A stretch of 64,000 nucleotides of DNA from CBDCYS01 sp965224215 (GCA_965224215.1 CBDCYS010000021.1:1-64000), one strand, 5' to 3'. Positions 55,349-64,000 are shown, counted from the first letter of the stretch. Notes: a model not told the origin generated them from the letters alone. Numbers and translations: made by a program.

Positions 55349-55380
55349 TTACCTCGCTTAGTTACCTCGCCTAGTTACCT
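55346..55380. repeat. 13-bp tandem repeat TAGTTACCTCGC, target of IS1595 copy 2
   Basis: TAGTTACCTCGC starts at 55346, 55359 and 55372; the first copy includes the DUF547 stop. The third is interrupted by the IS1595 insertion, which duplicated AGTTACCT. Confidence 0.8.
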
Positions 55381-56429
55381 CTTGCTTATACGGTGGTTTC
55401 AGCAAGCCCCAAGATGTAGGGTAGGGCGTGGCCCGGCCGCCGTTTCCGAAGAGTCTGCGTCAGTTTCAGGTGGAGTTCGCGACCGAGGAGGCTTGCCAGA
55501 AGTACCTGGCTGCTTGTCGTTGGCCCGACGGGTTCCTTTGTCCTCAGTGTGGGCATCGGCAGGCCTACATTCTCGAGCAGAAACTACGGTGGCAGTGCGC
55601 GGCGTGTCGACACCAGGTCTCGTTGACGTCGGGAACGGTGCTCCACAATACGAAGACCCCGCTGACGGTTTGGTTTTGGGCTGCGTACCTGATGACAACT
55701 GATAAACGAGGTGTGTCGGCGCTGCTACTGCAGCGTCAGCTCGGCCTGTCGCGCTACGAAACCGCCTGGATGATGTTGCACAAACTGCGACGGGCCATGG
55801 TGAACGCAGCTCGCGAGCCCTTGCACGGAGAAGTAGAGGTCGATGACACCTGGATTGGCGGCCCGCAAGCAGGTTTGCGAGGCAGCCGGTCACTGAAGGG
55901 GCGCCGTGCGGCCCTTGTGATGGTCGCTGTTGAGAAACGCGGGAAGTGCTCCGGGCGCGTTCGCATGTCCGTTATTCCAGACTTCAAGAAGGTGACGATC
56001 GACAGGTTTCTTGCCCAGAACGTTGTTCCCGGCTCGACCATCTACACAGACGGTCTGAAGACCTTTACCGCCCTCGAAGAGGCCGGCTACAAACACGTCT
56101 CTCGTCCGCAACCTCACCGGACTGACTTGCGGAAAGGCGCCAAGTCGGTGGTGCCGCTGGCGGATCGTGCCATTGGCAACCTGCAGCAATGGCTGACCGG
56201 AACGTACCACGGCGTGAGCCGCGCTCAGCTTCAGGTTTACCTCGATGAGTTCGTGTTTCGACACAACCGCCGCAAGACCCCAATGGCAGCCTTCCAAACC
56301 CTCCTCGGTCTCGGAACTCAACACGCTCCTACGCCTTACGCCCACATCCGCCGCGCGCGTGACCTGGACAAGACGCGATGACCTCCACCCCAACATCTTG
56401 GGGCTTGCTGAAACAACCGTATAAGCAGG
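55381..56429 (+). mobile_element. complete IS1595-family element, copy 2
   Basis: Inverted ends of about 36 bp (left CTTGCTTATACGGTGGTTTC, right inverted CCTGCTTATACGGTTGTTTC, then shared AGCAAGCCCCAAGATGT) differ at two positions. The 8-bp target duplication AGTTACCT lies at 55373-55380 and 56430-56437. The 1049-bp element is intact and unlike copy 1 in end sequence. Confidence 0.93.
55428..56381 (+). CDS. IS1595-family transposase, copy 2 (intact)
   Basis: A 317-residue ISXO2-type transposase. A zinc ribbon (FLCPQCGHRQAY, WQCAACRHQVS) and helix-turn-helix (LLQRQLGLSRYETAWMMLHK) precede the DDE core: EVEVDDTWIGG (Asp), STIYTDGLKTF (Asp) and the C-terminal FVFRHNRRKTPMAAF with the acidic residue in VYLDEF. 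GTG 55428 is the start. There is no frameshift, unlike copy 1. Confidence 0.92.
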   Translation: MARPPFPKSLRQFQVEFATEEACQKYLAACRWPDGFLCPQCGHRQAYILEQKLRWQCAACRHQVSLTSGTVLHNTKTPLTVWFWAAYLMTTDKRGVSALLLQRQLGLSRYETAWMMLHKLRRAMVNAAREPLHGEVEVDDTWIGGPQAGLRGSRSLKGRRAALVMVAVEKRGKCSGRVRMSVIPDFKKVTIDRFLAQNVVPGSTIYTDGLKTFTALEEAGYKHVSRPQPHRTDLRKGAKSVVPLADRAIGNLQQWLTGTYHGVSRAQLQVYLDEFVFRHNRRKTPMAAFQTLLGLGTQHAPTPYAHIRRARDLDKTR

Positions 56430-56697
56430 AGTTACCTAGCTTCGTTACCGCGCTCCGTTTCAGAGCCCTCCTTCAAAGCCCCGAGGAAGTTTCCGAGCCC
56501 CGGCCGCAAGGGACTGGGTCCAAGAGAGACCAGCGCTCGCTACGTGGCTGATCGCTCCGCGCGGACCCACTCCCTTGTGGACCCACCCTCTCGGCCGGGG
56601 CTCGGAAACTTCGTTTACAATAGGCGGTTACCGCAACGGGGCCGTAGCGGCCGGGCTTTCTTCAGGCAGTTATTCCTCAGGCTATATCGGAGGCAAT

Positions 56698-57450
56698 ATG
56701 AAACTCACAGACCAGGTCGCAATCGTCACCGGGGGCGGCACGGGCATGGGCCGCGCTATTGCTGAAAGATTTGCCGCCGAGGGAGCCAAGGTGCTGGTGA
56801 ACTACCGGGCTTCGAAAGAAGCCGCCGAGGAAGTCGTCGCCGGGATCAGGGAAAAGGGCGGTGAAGCCGAAGCCTATCAGGCAAGCGTCGCGGTTGATGC
56901 CGAAGCCCGCAAGATGGTCGCCGATATCGAGCAGCGCTGGGGACGGCTCGACGTCCTGGTCAACAACGCCGGCTGGAGCAAGGTTACACCCCACCACCAA
57001 CTCGAAGACTTGACGGACGAGATATGGGATCGCACGCTGAACACCAACCTGCGTGGCGCCTTCTATGCCACTCGGGCAGCCGTTCCGCTGATGCGCAAAT
57101 CCGGAGGTGGCTCGATCATCAACAATACGTCAGCGTCGGCTTGGAGCGCTGCCGGGAGTTCCATCGTCTACTCGGCATCGAAAGCCGCCATGGTCAACAT
57201 GACTAAATCATTGGCTCGCGTGTTAGCCCCTGAGATTCGGGTGAACGCGATCGCTCCGGGGCTGGTCCATACACGTTTCGCCGGCTGGCCGCAGTCGGCC
57301 TTCGACGACGCTCCCAAGCGCAGTCCGCTGAAAAAAATAGTGACCGCCGAAGAAGTGGCTGCGGTGGTACTGTTCTTGGCGGCCGACGCCACTGCCATCA
57401 CGGCCGAGACCATTCTGATCGACGGCGGCGAGACACAATTGGCCCACTAA
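56698..57450 (+). CDS. short-chain dehydrogenase/reductase (FabG-like)
   Basis: A 250-residue SDR. The nucleotide motif TGGGTGMGRA lies at residues 11-20, the structural NNAG at 89-92 and the catalytic Tyr158/Lys162 in SIVYSASKAAM with a Ser near 145. The C-terminus (AETILIDGGETQLAH) is family-like. It reduces a ketone or oxidises an alcohol with NAD(P); the substrate is unknown. ATG 56698 is chosen because GGAGG lies about 5 bases upstream. It is convergent with the aldolase gene. Confidence 0.88.
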   Translation: MKLTDQVAIVTGGGTGMGRAIAERFAAEGAKVLVNYRASKEAAEEVVAGIREKGGEAEAYQASVAVDAEARKMVADIEQRWGRLDVLVNNAGWSKVTPHHQLEDLTDEIWDRTLNTNLRGAFYATRAAVPLMRKSGGGSIINNTSASAWSAAGSSIVYSASKAAMVNMTKSLARVLAPEIRVNAIAPGLVHTRFAGWPQSAFDDAPKRSPLKKIVTAEEVAAVVLFLAADATAITAETILIDGGETQLAH

Positions 57451-57538
57451 TGAGCCTAGAAGGCCAGTGCGGTGTCAGAGGCCGGAACGCGAGTGGCGGG
57501 TCAGCGAGCCGATTCGAACATCTCCGAAAAAAAACAGC

Positions 57539-58615
57539 CTAGCGGCTGACCGCCTTGGGTTGCGGTTCTTCAACAGCCGCCTCCTGCCCAGCTTCGGCCT
57601 CCCCGCGCTCTTTCAACAGGTCGAGCGCCACGTCGACGATCATGTCTTCTTGTCCCCCAACCATCTTTCGCTTGCCCAACTCGACCAGTATTTCGCAGGT
57701 ATCGATCCCGTAGCGCTTCGATGCTGTTTCTGCATGCCGCAGGAAGCTCGAGTAAACCCCGGCATAGCCGAGTGAGAGCGTTTCGCGGTCCACGCGAACG
57801 GGGCGGTCTTGGAGCGGGCGAATCAGGTCTTCGGCGGCATCCATGAGCGCGAACAAGTCGCAACCGTGCTTGAGTCCCATGCGGTTTGCCACCGCGATGA
57901 ACACTTCGATCGGCGCGTTGCCGGCACCCGCACCCATGCCGGCGAGAGAGCCGTCGACCCGGGTTGCTCCGTGCTCAATCGCAACCAGGGCGTTGGCCAC
58001 ACCAAGGGAGAGATTGTGATGCGCGTGCATGCCGCGTTGAGTTCCGGGATCGAGGACTTCGTTGAATGCCTGGAAGCGGTCGGCGACATCGTGCATCAAA
58101 AGCGCTCCAGCGGAGTCGACGACGTAGACGCAGTGCGCTCCGTAGGACTCCATCAGCTTTGCCTGCCGCGCCAGCTCTTGAGGCGGCGTCATATGCGCCA
58201 TCATCAGGAATCCGGCAACGTCCATTCCGAGGCTGCGGGCGTACTCCATGTGTTGCTTCGAGACATCGGCCTCGGTCGAGTGGGTGGCGATGCGAATCGA
58301 GCGGGCGCCCGCCTGGTAGGCGTCTTTAACCTCGCCGGCCGTGCCGATCCCAGGCAGCAGCAGTGCGGTGACAATGGAGTTTTGAACGCAGTCGGCAACG
58401 GCTTCAATCCACTCCAGGTCCGAGTGGGCGCCGAAGCCGTAGTTGAAGCTCGAGCCGGAGAGGCCGTCGCCGTGCGAGATCTCGATGGCGTCGACCCCGG
58501 CCGAATCCAGCGCTTTCGAGATCGCTACCACCTGCTCGACGCTGTATTGGTGACGGATGGCGTGCATGCCGTCCCGCAAGGTGACGTCTTGGATATAGAG
58601 TTTCGCGTTGGTCAT
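57539..58615 (-). CDS. dmpG: 4-hydroxy-2-oxovalerate aldolase
   Basis: A 358-residue DmpG/MhpE aldolase cleaving 4-hydroxy-2-oxovalerate to pyruvate and acetaldehyde. The DRE-TIM-like start IQDVTLRDGMHAIRHQ, metal site MHAHHNLSLGVANAL and DGSLAGMGAGAGNAPIEVFI are diagnostic. The C-terminal communication domain is present, ending with a short Glu/Ala-rich tail. It normally complexes with the acetaldehyde dehydrogenase encoded next upstream on the same strand (19-bp gap) and channels acetaldehyde. Upstream meta-cleavage genes are absent from this window. Confidence 0.92.
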   Translation of the reverse strand: MTNAKLYIQDVTLRDGMHAIRHQYSVEQVVAISKALDSAGVDAIEISHGDGLSGSSFNYGFGAHSDLEWIEAVADCVQNSIVTALLLPGIGTAGEVKDAYQAGARSIRIATHSTEADVSKQHMEYARSLGMDVAGFLMMAHMTPPQELARQAKLMESYGAHCVYVVDSAGALLMHDVADRFQAFNEVLDPGTQRGMHAHHNLSLGVANALVAIEHGATRVDGSLAGMGAGAGNAPIEVFIAVANRMGLKHGCDLFALMDAAEDLIRPLQDRPVRVDRETLSLGYAGVYSSFLRHAETASKRYGIDTCEILVELGKRKMVGGQEDMIVDVALDLLKERGEAEAGQEAAVEEPQPKAVSR

Positions 58616-58634
58616 CTCGTTTGCCCCCTTTCGG

Positions 58635-59558
58635 TCAGGCCGCTTTTCTCTCAGCTAGCCGCTCGGCGGTTTTCAACGCCGCCGAGGTCATGATGTCCAG
58701 ATTCCCGGCGTAGGCCGGAAGATAGTGCGCTGACCCTTCGATCTCCAGATAGATCGATGACCGAATGCCGTTGAAGCCGCTCATGCCCTCTATTGCCAGA
58801 GGATTCTCGGGGCCAAAGCGCTCGAACTGCACCTCCTGCTTGAGGCGGTACCCGGACACGTAGCGCTGAACTTGATCCACCATTTGATCGACCGAGGCGG
58901 AGATGGCCGCCGTGTCCGCATCATCGCTGAGGCAGAAAATCGTGTTGCGCATCATCACGGGAGGATCGGCCGGGTTGAGCACAATGATTGCCTTTCCGCG
59001 TGCCGCACCGCCCACGGTTTCGATCGCGCGGGCGGTCGTTTGAGTGAACTCGTCGATGTTGGCGCGGGTGTCGGGCCCAGCGGACTTGCTGGCTATCGAC
59101 GCAACGATCTCGGCGTAGTGAACTCTCGCAACCCGGTTCACCGCCGCCACCATCGGGATGGTCGCCTGCCCTCCGCAACTGACCATGCTGAGATTCGGGG
59201 CGCCGAAGTGCTCTCCCATGTTGACGACCGGCACGACGGAGGGACCCGCTGCCGCCGGCGTCAGGTCAACGATCTGCTTGCCGTGCCCCCGCAGGACTTC
59301 GTCATGGCGCGCATGCGCTTTCGCCGATGTGGCATCGAAGACGATCTCGGTCTCATCGAAATTCGGCATGCTGAGGAGGCCGTCGAGACCTTCGTCGGTT
59401 GCCGGGACTCCGAGACTTGCGGCGCGTGCCAGTCCGTCGGAGTCGGCATCGATACCGACGAGAGCGGCCATCTCGAGAACTTCAGAAGTTCGCAGGACCT
59501 TGATCATGAGGTCCGTCCCGATATTGCCGGAGCCGATAATTGCAACCTTGGTTAGCAT
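58635..59558 (-). CDS. dmpF: acetaldehyde dehydrogenase (acetylating)
   Basis: A 307-residue enzyme making acetyl-CoA from acetaldehyde, CoA and NAD+. The Rossmann start VAIIGSGNIGTDLMIKVL, the catalytic Cys128 in SMVSCGGQATIP and the C-terminal FNGIRSSIYLEIEGSAHYLP are clear. It is full length for DmpF/MhpF. It lies before the aldolase on the same strand; together they finish aromatic or hydroxy acid degradation. The start at 59558 is ATG with an AT-rich leader. Intact. Confidence 0.93.
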   Translation of the reverse strand: MLTKVAIIGSGNIGTDLMIKVLRTSEVLEMAALVGIDADSDGLARAASLGVPATDEGLDGLLSMPNFDETEIVFDATSAKAHARHDEVLRGHGKQIVDLTPAAAGPSVVPVVNMGEHFGAPNLSMVSCGGQATIPMVAAVNRVARVHYAEIVASIASKSAGPDTRANIDEFTQTTARAIETVGGAARGKAIIVLNPADPPVMMRNTIFCLSDDADTAAISASVDQMVDQVQRYVSGYRLKQEVQFERFGPENPLAIEGMSGFNGIRSSIYLEIEGSAHYLPAYAGNLDIMTSAALKTAERLAERKAA

Positions 59559-59840
59559 GATTGTCTAGTTTACTCCTTTGAGGGGCGGGTCAACAGGGCT
59601 GTTGGCCGCGCGCCCAGCGGCTGAGAACTTATCCAGGTTCCAAGCGGGCCGGCCCCTGCCCAGCAACAGCGGGTTTGCATGGCCATCTAGGGCTCGGAAC
59701 CGAGGAATCCGCCGCGGTCATCTGGGCCATCGGTAACATTCGCAACAGAGGCTATTTATGGCCCACCGAAGCCCCCCATGTTATACTTGGTGGGTAAACT
59801 AAATGAGATAGAAGCGAAGAAAAGGAGTTCGACGAGTCGA

Positions 59841-60110
59841 ATGCCACTGGCAAAAGAGGCCAAACAAACCATCATCAATGAGTACCGAACCCACGATCGT
59901 GATGTGGGGTCCTCAGAGGTTCAGGTAGCGATTCTTTCGAAGAGAATTGCGGAGTTGACCGGACATCTGAAAGAGCACAAGAAGGATTTCTCCACCCGCC
60001 GCGGACTATTGAACATGGTCAGCCGTAGGAAGCGGTTGCTTATCTATTTGAAGCGGGGAAATCCACAGGGATACAGAACCTTGATTCAAAGTCTCGGCCT
60101 GCGCGGATAG
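59841..60110 (+). CDS. rpsO: 30S ribosomal protein S15
   Basis: Eighty-nine residues (MPLAKEAKQTIINEYRTHDR, VQVAILSKRIAELTGHLKEH, GLLNMVSRRKRLLIYLKRGN) of standard S15 length. It binds 16S rRNA and assembles the central domain. ATG 59841 is used because S15 begins there; AAGGAG lies about 13 bases upstream, a slightly long spacing. It ends in TAG, supporting the standard code. pnp follows, the classical pair. Confidence 0.95.
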   Translation: MPLAKEAKQTIINEYRTHDRDVGSSEVQVAILSKRIAELTGHLKEHKKDFSTRRGLLNMVSRRKRLLIYLKRGNPQGYRTLIQSLGLRG

Positions 60111-60415
60111 CATTCACCCGTTTTAGGGGATGCGCGGCTAGAGACAGGTTTCGAGTTCGTGAAGATGGCGTTACATCACACAAAGCTTGCTTGTTCCGAA
60201 AAACGTTTTCGAATCTCGTAGGCGTTGCTGTGTGCTGAAGCCGTCCCCATCTCTCCTCCCCACGCCCTCATCGCGCGTCCGCTGAGCATTGTAGTTCCGC
60301 TTCCATCGCTCGTTGGAAACCATATCTGGAGGCGTCTGCCCTCCGGCGGGGGCACTCTTGCAACCGCCCGGCGTCAGGCGCGAAATATCAAAAATTCGAA
60401 ACAAGGAAAAAATAG
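60111..60415. other. 305-bp rpsO-pnp spacer
   Basis: In many bacteria this spacer carries processing signals that autoregulate pnp. I see a GC-rich GCCCTCCGGCGGGGGC hairpin near 60339-60354, and the pnp ribosome site AAGGA near 60402. No gene is present. Confidence 0.4.
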
Positions 60416-62563
60416 ATGAAAGAAACAGTTGAGATACAGCTTGGTGAGCACACCATAGAGCTAGAAACAGGACGCCTGGCAAAACAGGCAGGCGGCGCGG
60501 TAGTCGTGAGCGCCGGAGATACAAAGGTGCTGGTCACGGCCACCTGCTCGGACCATCCGCGGGAGAACATTAGCTTCTTCCCGCTCACAGTCGACTATCG
60601 CGAATACACCTACGCGGCCGGGCGATTTCCAGGCGGCTACATCAAGCGCGAGGGTCGTCCCACGGAAAAAGAAGTTTTGACGAGCCGTTTGATTGATCGG
60701 CCCATCCGGCCCTTGTTTCCCGCCGGATTCAAGAATGAGACACAGGTCATCGCGATGGTCATTTCCGCGGACCCGGATTTCGATCCAGCGCCCTTAGCTC
60801 TGGTGGGAGCTTCCGCGGCATTGGCGATTTCCAATGTACCCTTCATGAACACGATTGCGGGCGTACAGGTCGCGCAAGTGGACGGTGAGTGGGTCCTGAA
60901 TCCCTCCTATGACGATCGCGAAGAAGCGGCGATCAACATCACCGTCGCGGCCGCCAAAGAAGGCATCGTGATGGTGGAAGCGAACGGCTCTGAAGTCGAA
61001 GAGTCGCTGGTGCTGGAAGCGATTCGCAGAGGCCACGAAGCTTGCTGCACGATCATCGAAGGCATTGGCCGGCTTGTCGAGAAATCCAGCAAGGAGAAAG
61101 TGGAGTTCGAGACGCCGGAAATCGATCAAGCGCTCTACGAGGAGCTCGACGCCAAATGGGGTGAAAAGCTCGCCGACGCCCTCAATACCAAGACACATCC
61201 GAAAGCCGAGAGCTACTCGATGGTCAGCGACCTCAAAAAGCAGGTCGTTGCCAGCTATGAGGACGACGAAGAAAAGGCCCAAGCCGCCGGTTCTTTGTTC
61301 GGGCAACTCAAAGAGGATATCTTTCGGCGGGCGATTCTCAAGGACAAGCGGCGTCCCGATGAGCGGGCGTTCGACGAGATTCGCCATATCGAATGCGAAG
61401 TGGGCGTGCTGCCCCGGGCGCACGGATCCGCCGTCTTTACGCGCGGCGAGACGCAGGCTCTGGCGACCGCTACCCTCGGCACGAAGGTTGACGGCCAGAG
61501 GCAGGAACGCCTGGAAGATCCCGACTACGAGAAGCGCTTCATGGTTCATTACAACTTCCCACCCTTCAGCGTCGGGGAAGTAGCTTTTCTGCGTGGCGCG
61601 GGTCGCCGCGAAATCGGACACGGCATGCTTGCCGAGCGCGCGCTAGCTCAGGTTGTCCCCAGCTATACCGACTTCCCCTACACGGTTCGCGTCGTGAGCG
61701 ACATTCTCGAATCGAACGGGTCCAGCTCGATGGCGACCGTCTGTGGCGGCACGCTGGCATTGCTCGACGCGGGAATTCCAATGTCAGCGCCGGTCGCGGG
61801 CATTGCAATGGGGCTCGTGACGGACGGAGAAGAGTTTGCCGTGCTGACCGACATCGCAGGCGCCGAGGACCACTACGGCGATATGGACTTCAAAGTAGCT
61901 GGTACGGGCACAGGGATCACCGGGCTGCAAATGGATATCAAGAAGCCCAACGTTAGCTTCGAGGTACTGGAGCAGGCCTTGGATCAGGCCAAGCGGGCGC
62001 GGCTACAGGTTCTCGAGACGATGAACGCGGTTATTTCCACACCGCGCGCTGACATGTCGGAATTCGCGCCGCGTATCCACACCCTGAAGATTCCGGTAGG
62101 GAAAATCCGGGATGTGATCGGACCGGGGGGCAAGGTCATCAAAGGCATCGTCGAAGAGACCGGCGCGAAGGTCGACGTCAGCGACGACGGCACGATCCAG
62201 ATCGCAACTTCGGACGGAGAGGCCGCCAAGAAGGCGATTCAGATGATCGAGAATCTGACCGCATCTCCGGAAGCCGGAAAGACCTATCTGGGTAAGGTCA
62301 CACGTGTCGTTGATTTCGGCGCATTTGTCGAGATCTTCCCGGGCACCGAAGGCTTACTGCACATTAGCGAGATTGCCGAGCGCCGTATTCGTCAGGTGAG
62401 CGACGAACTCAAACTCGGCGATCAGATTCTCGTCAAGTGTCTGGCGCTGGAAGGCAACAAAATCCGCCTCAGCCGCCGCGCGGTTCTGGTCGATCAGCGC
62501 GGCAAGGCCAAGGCGAACGAAGCCGAAGCCGACAAAGCTGAAGAAGCCAAAGTAGAAGGATAG
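60416..62563 (+). CDS. pnp: polynucleotide phosphorylase
   Basis: A 715-residue PNPase, a phosphorolytic 3'-5' exoribonuclease of the degradosome. The two RNase PH-like domains are seen in RLIDRPIRPLFPAGFKNETQ and in CEVGVLPRAHGSAVFTRGET, with the active-site DIAGAEDHYGDMDFKVAGT. The KH domain (VGKIRDVIGPGGKVIKGI) and the S1 domain (GKVTRVVDFGAFVEIFPGTE) follow, then a Glu/Lys/Ala tail. ATG 60416 has AAGGA upstream. The gene ends in TAG and is intact. Confidence 0.96.
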   Translation: MKETVEIQLGEHTIELETGRLAKQAGGAVVVSAGDTKVLVTATCSDHPRENISFFPLTVDYREYTYAAGRFPGGYIKREGRPTEKEVLTSRLIDRPIRPLFPAGFKNETQVIAMVISADPDFDPAPLALVGASAALAISNVPFMNTIAGVQVAQVDGEWVLNPSYDDREEAAINITVAAAKEGIVMVEANGSEVEESLVLEAIRRGHEACCTIIEGIGRLVEKSSKEKVEFETPEIDQALYEELDAKWGEKLADALNTKTHPKAESYSMVSDLKKQVVASYEDDEEKAQAAGSLFGQLKEDIFRRAILKDKRRPDERAFDEIRHIECEVGVLPRAHGSAVFTRGETQALATATLGTKVDGQRQERLEDPDYEKRFMVHYNFPPFSVGEVAFLRGAGRREIGHGMLAERALAQVVPSYTDFPYTVRVVSDILESNGSSSMATVCGGTLALLDAGIPMSAPVAGIAMGLVTDGEEFAVLTDIAGAEDHYGDMDFKVAGTGTGITGLQMDIKKPNVSFEVLEQALDQAKRARLQVLETMNAVISTPRADMSEFAPRIHTLKIPVGKIRDVIGPGGKVIKGIVEETGAKVDVSDDGTIQIATSDGEAAKKAIQMIENLTASPEAGKTYLGKVTRVVDFGAFVEIFPGTEGLLHISEIAERRIRQVSDELKLGDQILVKCLALEGNKIRLSRRAVLVDQRGKAKANEAEADKAEEAKVEG

Positions 62564-63011
62564 TCAGCTTTCTCGCCCCAGCGGCGAAGCACGACTTCGC
62601 GCGAAACGCGCAGGCTTGCAGCGTCGGCTCGAATGCCGGCGCTGCGGCCAACCCAGCACCCGATCTTCACGGCACCCAATGTCCACGGCTCCCAATGTTC
62701 ACGGGACAGCCGCCCGCCTCGAACCACGCTCCTGACTCTCGTAACCACATCGTGAACCGTGCCGCCAAGAACGGGTCAACCGATGCTAACCCGCGTTTTT
62801 AACGCTGACGGCCGAAGAACGCGAAAGGCCGCCATTGCTTCGTTGCACTTGCTCGCTTTGCTCGACGTACTGTCAAGTATGTGTCTTTGATTGAGCGGGG
62901 GCGTCAAGGCGTGCCTCTGGTACTGACGCGGCAGTCACTCACTCCGCCTCGCCACGCGATGAGAAAAGCGGGCTAGAATGAATTGGAGAAAGCATCCATA
63001 AAGAAAGGATC
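62564..63011. other. 448-bp intergenic region after pnp
   Basis: A hairpin GCAGCGTCGGC (62618-62628) with GCCGGCGCTGC (62635-62645), 11 bp with one G-T pair and no T-tract, may end pnp transcription. The rest holds no gene; AAAGGA before 63012 serves the antitoxin. Confidence 0.45.
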
Positions 63012-63242
63012 ATGCCAGTTCACAAAGATGAGCTAGAGACGGGTGCCCTTCAGTTACCCCGCAACGATCGAGCGCGGCTGGCGCATCGGCTAATCGAGAG
63101 TTTGGAAGGTGCTGAGGAGGGTGACTTCGAAGCGGCGTGGGTTGAGGAAGCCGAGCAGCGCCATGCAGAATATCGGAGGGGCCTTGTCACGGCTCGCGAC
63201 GCTAGCCAGGTATTTCGGGACGCCAGAATCCGTCTCGAATGA
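63012..63242 (+). CDS. addiction-module antitoxin (TIGR02574/PF09720 type)
   Basis: A 76-residue acidic protein with the recurrent LPRNDRARLAHRLIESLE and EAAWVEEAEQRHAEYRRG of the unstable antitoxins paired with ParE/RelE toxins. It neutralises the toxin encoded next and probably autorepresses the operon. ATG 63012 with AAAGGA upstream. Its stop overlaps the toxin start (ATGA). Confidence 0.85.
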   Translation: MPVHKDELETGALQLPRNDRARLAHRLIESLEGAEEGDFEAAWVEEAEQRHAEYRRGLVTARDASQVFRDARIRLE

Positions 63243-63538
63243 GCGCCAGCGAATTCCTTCCCGCAGCCGAGGCTGAGCTGCGCGAGGCGGCCCAGTTTTA
63301 TGAGCGCCGTTGCCCCAGACTGGGGCACGATTTTTTCGATGAGGTCGAGCGTGTCGTCGCTTCTATTGTGGAGCAACCCTATTCGGGTGTAAGGATCTCA
63401 CGGAATATCCGAAGACGTATTCTCCGGCGGTTTCCGTTCGGCGTTCTGTACTCGGTAGAACAAGACGGAATTCTCGTTGTCGCCGTGATGCATCTCCGGC
63501 GACGTCCCGGATATTGGAAGGTCCGGACTAGGGTCTAG
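63239..63538 (+). CDS. ParE/RelE-family toxin
   Basis: A 99-residue toxin. SASEFLPAAEAELREAAQFY, GHDFFDEVERVVASI and RRRILRRFPFGVLYSVEQDG with ILVVAVMHLRRRPGYW form the ParE/RelE fold. Several residues (Arg, Tyr near the C-terminus) could act on gyrase or mRNA; the target is open. It starts within the antitoxin stop. The TAG at 63536-63538 shares the palindrome CTAG with the opposing pyrE stop, so the two genes end tail to tail with a 3-4 bp overlap. Intact. Confidence 0.87.
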   Translation: MSASEFLPAAEAELREAAQFYERRCPRLGHDFFDEVERVVASIVEQPYSGVRISRNIRRRILRRFPFGVLYSVEQDGILVVAVMHLRRRPGYWKVRTRV

Positions 63539-64000
63539 CGGAACTTTCTTGACCGCACGTGATCCAGCGCCGTCTCGGCAGTCTCGGGATCGACCTTGCC
63601 GGTCGCGGCGTAGTAGTGGATCACCTGGGAGATCGTGTAGAGCGAGTGCAGCGGATAGGCCCGTCCGTTGACGGCGATTTCGCCGCCCTGCTCTCGGTCC
63701 ACGACCACGAGAACGCGGGCTACTTCCAGCCCTTCCTTGTTGAGTTCCCCGATGGCCCAGAGCTTGGTTCGTCCCGAGGCCATCACGTCGTCGATCAGGG
63801 TAATCACCCTGGAGTCGTCTTTGGTTCCCATATAGGAGCTGACCCCGGAGCGCCCGCCCGGATAGGCCGCCGGCTTCTTGCGCATCTGCCCGTAGGAGAC
63901 CGGGTGTGTCGTCATGCGGGAGGCGATCGCCGTCGAGAGTGCCAATGGCGTCGCGGTGTCGGGGATGCCAATCACCTGCTGAGAAAGGGTCGATGTATCC
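63535..64000 (-). CDS. pyrE: orotate phosphoribosyltransferase, 5'-truncated by the window edge
   Basis: The frame stays open to 64000. The PRPP-binding motif VITLIDDVMASGRTKLWAIG is clear, with VLVVVDREQGG (the usual OPRTase pattern) and VIGIPDTATPLA upstream. It converts orotate plus PRPP to OMP in pyrimidine synthesis. The C-terminus DPETAETALDHVRSRKFR is intact and ends in TAG. The N-terminal part lies outside the window. A GTG at 63975 is not the start. Confidence 0.88.
   Translation of the reverse strand, partial: DTSTLSQQVIGIPDTATPLALSTAIASRMTTHPVSYGQMRKKPAAYPGGRSGVSSYMGTKDDSRVITLIDDVMASGRTKLWAIGELNKEGLEVARVLVVVDREQGGEIAVNGRAYPLHSLYTISQVIHYYAATGKVDPETAETALDHVRSRKFR

Overview
The window reads as a chromosomal segment of an Acidobacteriota bacterium of the Bryobacterales/Solibacter type. 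Sequence evidence: a TIGR03437-like domain (first defined in Solibacter) in the 20.2-22.8 kb protein, two tandem winged-helix plus PD40 beta-propeller proteins, a DUF1592/DUF1552 cytochrome-type pair, and high-GC coding sequence. The lineage is inferred from domain content; no rRNA gene is present. No tRNA, rRNA or CRISPR array was seen.

Layout. 0-3.3 kb: an ATPase remnant, a complete IS1380-family element and toxin-antitoxin remnants. 3.3-14.2 kb: a D-aminoacylase-like amidohydrolase, the DUF1592/DUF1552 pair, and two damaged winged-helix/propeller paralogues. 14.5-22.8 kb: a secreted metalloprotease, a broken sulfatase, a flavin disulfide reductase, a five-heme cytochrome, a NIPSNAP protein and a large secreted glycosidase-like protein. 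22.9-34.7 kb: a mobile-element zone with a pstS fragment, IS200, IS110, ISNCY, many short repeats, a thiolase with a broken MFS transporter, and an IS1595 element inserted inside a second IS110. 34.7-41.3 kb: an intact sat-cysH-cysC-PHP operon for assimilatory sulfate activation and reduction, the modABC molybdate transporter, and an unlisted 44-residue membrane protein. 41.4-50.5 kb: a HExxH lipoprotein, a broken Asp/Glu racemase, a broken ligD, a large LRR-Roc-COR GTPase with two C-terminal membrane helices, a frameshifted LysM amidase and a truncated Roco-type fragment. 50.9-59.6 kb: an RbsD/FucU mutarotase, a family-39 glycosyltransferase, an orphan winged helix, a DUF547 protein, a second IS1595, an SDR, and the acetaldehyde dehydrogenase/hydroxy-oxovalerate aldolase pair. 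59.8-64 kb: the core rpsO-pnp pair, an intact ParE-type TA module and the edge-truncated pyrE.

The dominant theme is gene decay beside intact core genes. About a dozen genes carry frameshifts, in-frame stops or internal deletions; several stops fit C-to-T changes at Gln or Arg codons. Transposons are dense and one is nested. TAG cannot be recoded here, because it correctly ends rpsO, pnp and the thiolase. Either the genome is undergoing IS-driven reduction, as in recent host association, or part of the indels are assembly errors; read mapping would separate the two.

The most unusual structures are: (1) two divergent IS110 elements whose leaders are each bounded by a perfect inverted repeat that abuts the start codon; (2) a four-copy palindromic repeat family found at the broken ends of two genes; (3) a palindrome split by an ISNCY element with a 17-bp target duplication; (4) the membrane-anchored Roco protein and its truncated relative; (5) a glycosidase-TIGR03437-ILEI domain fusion.
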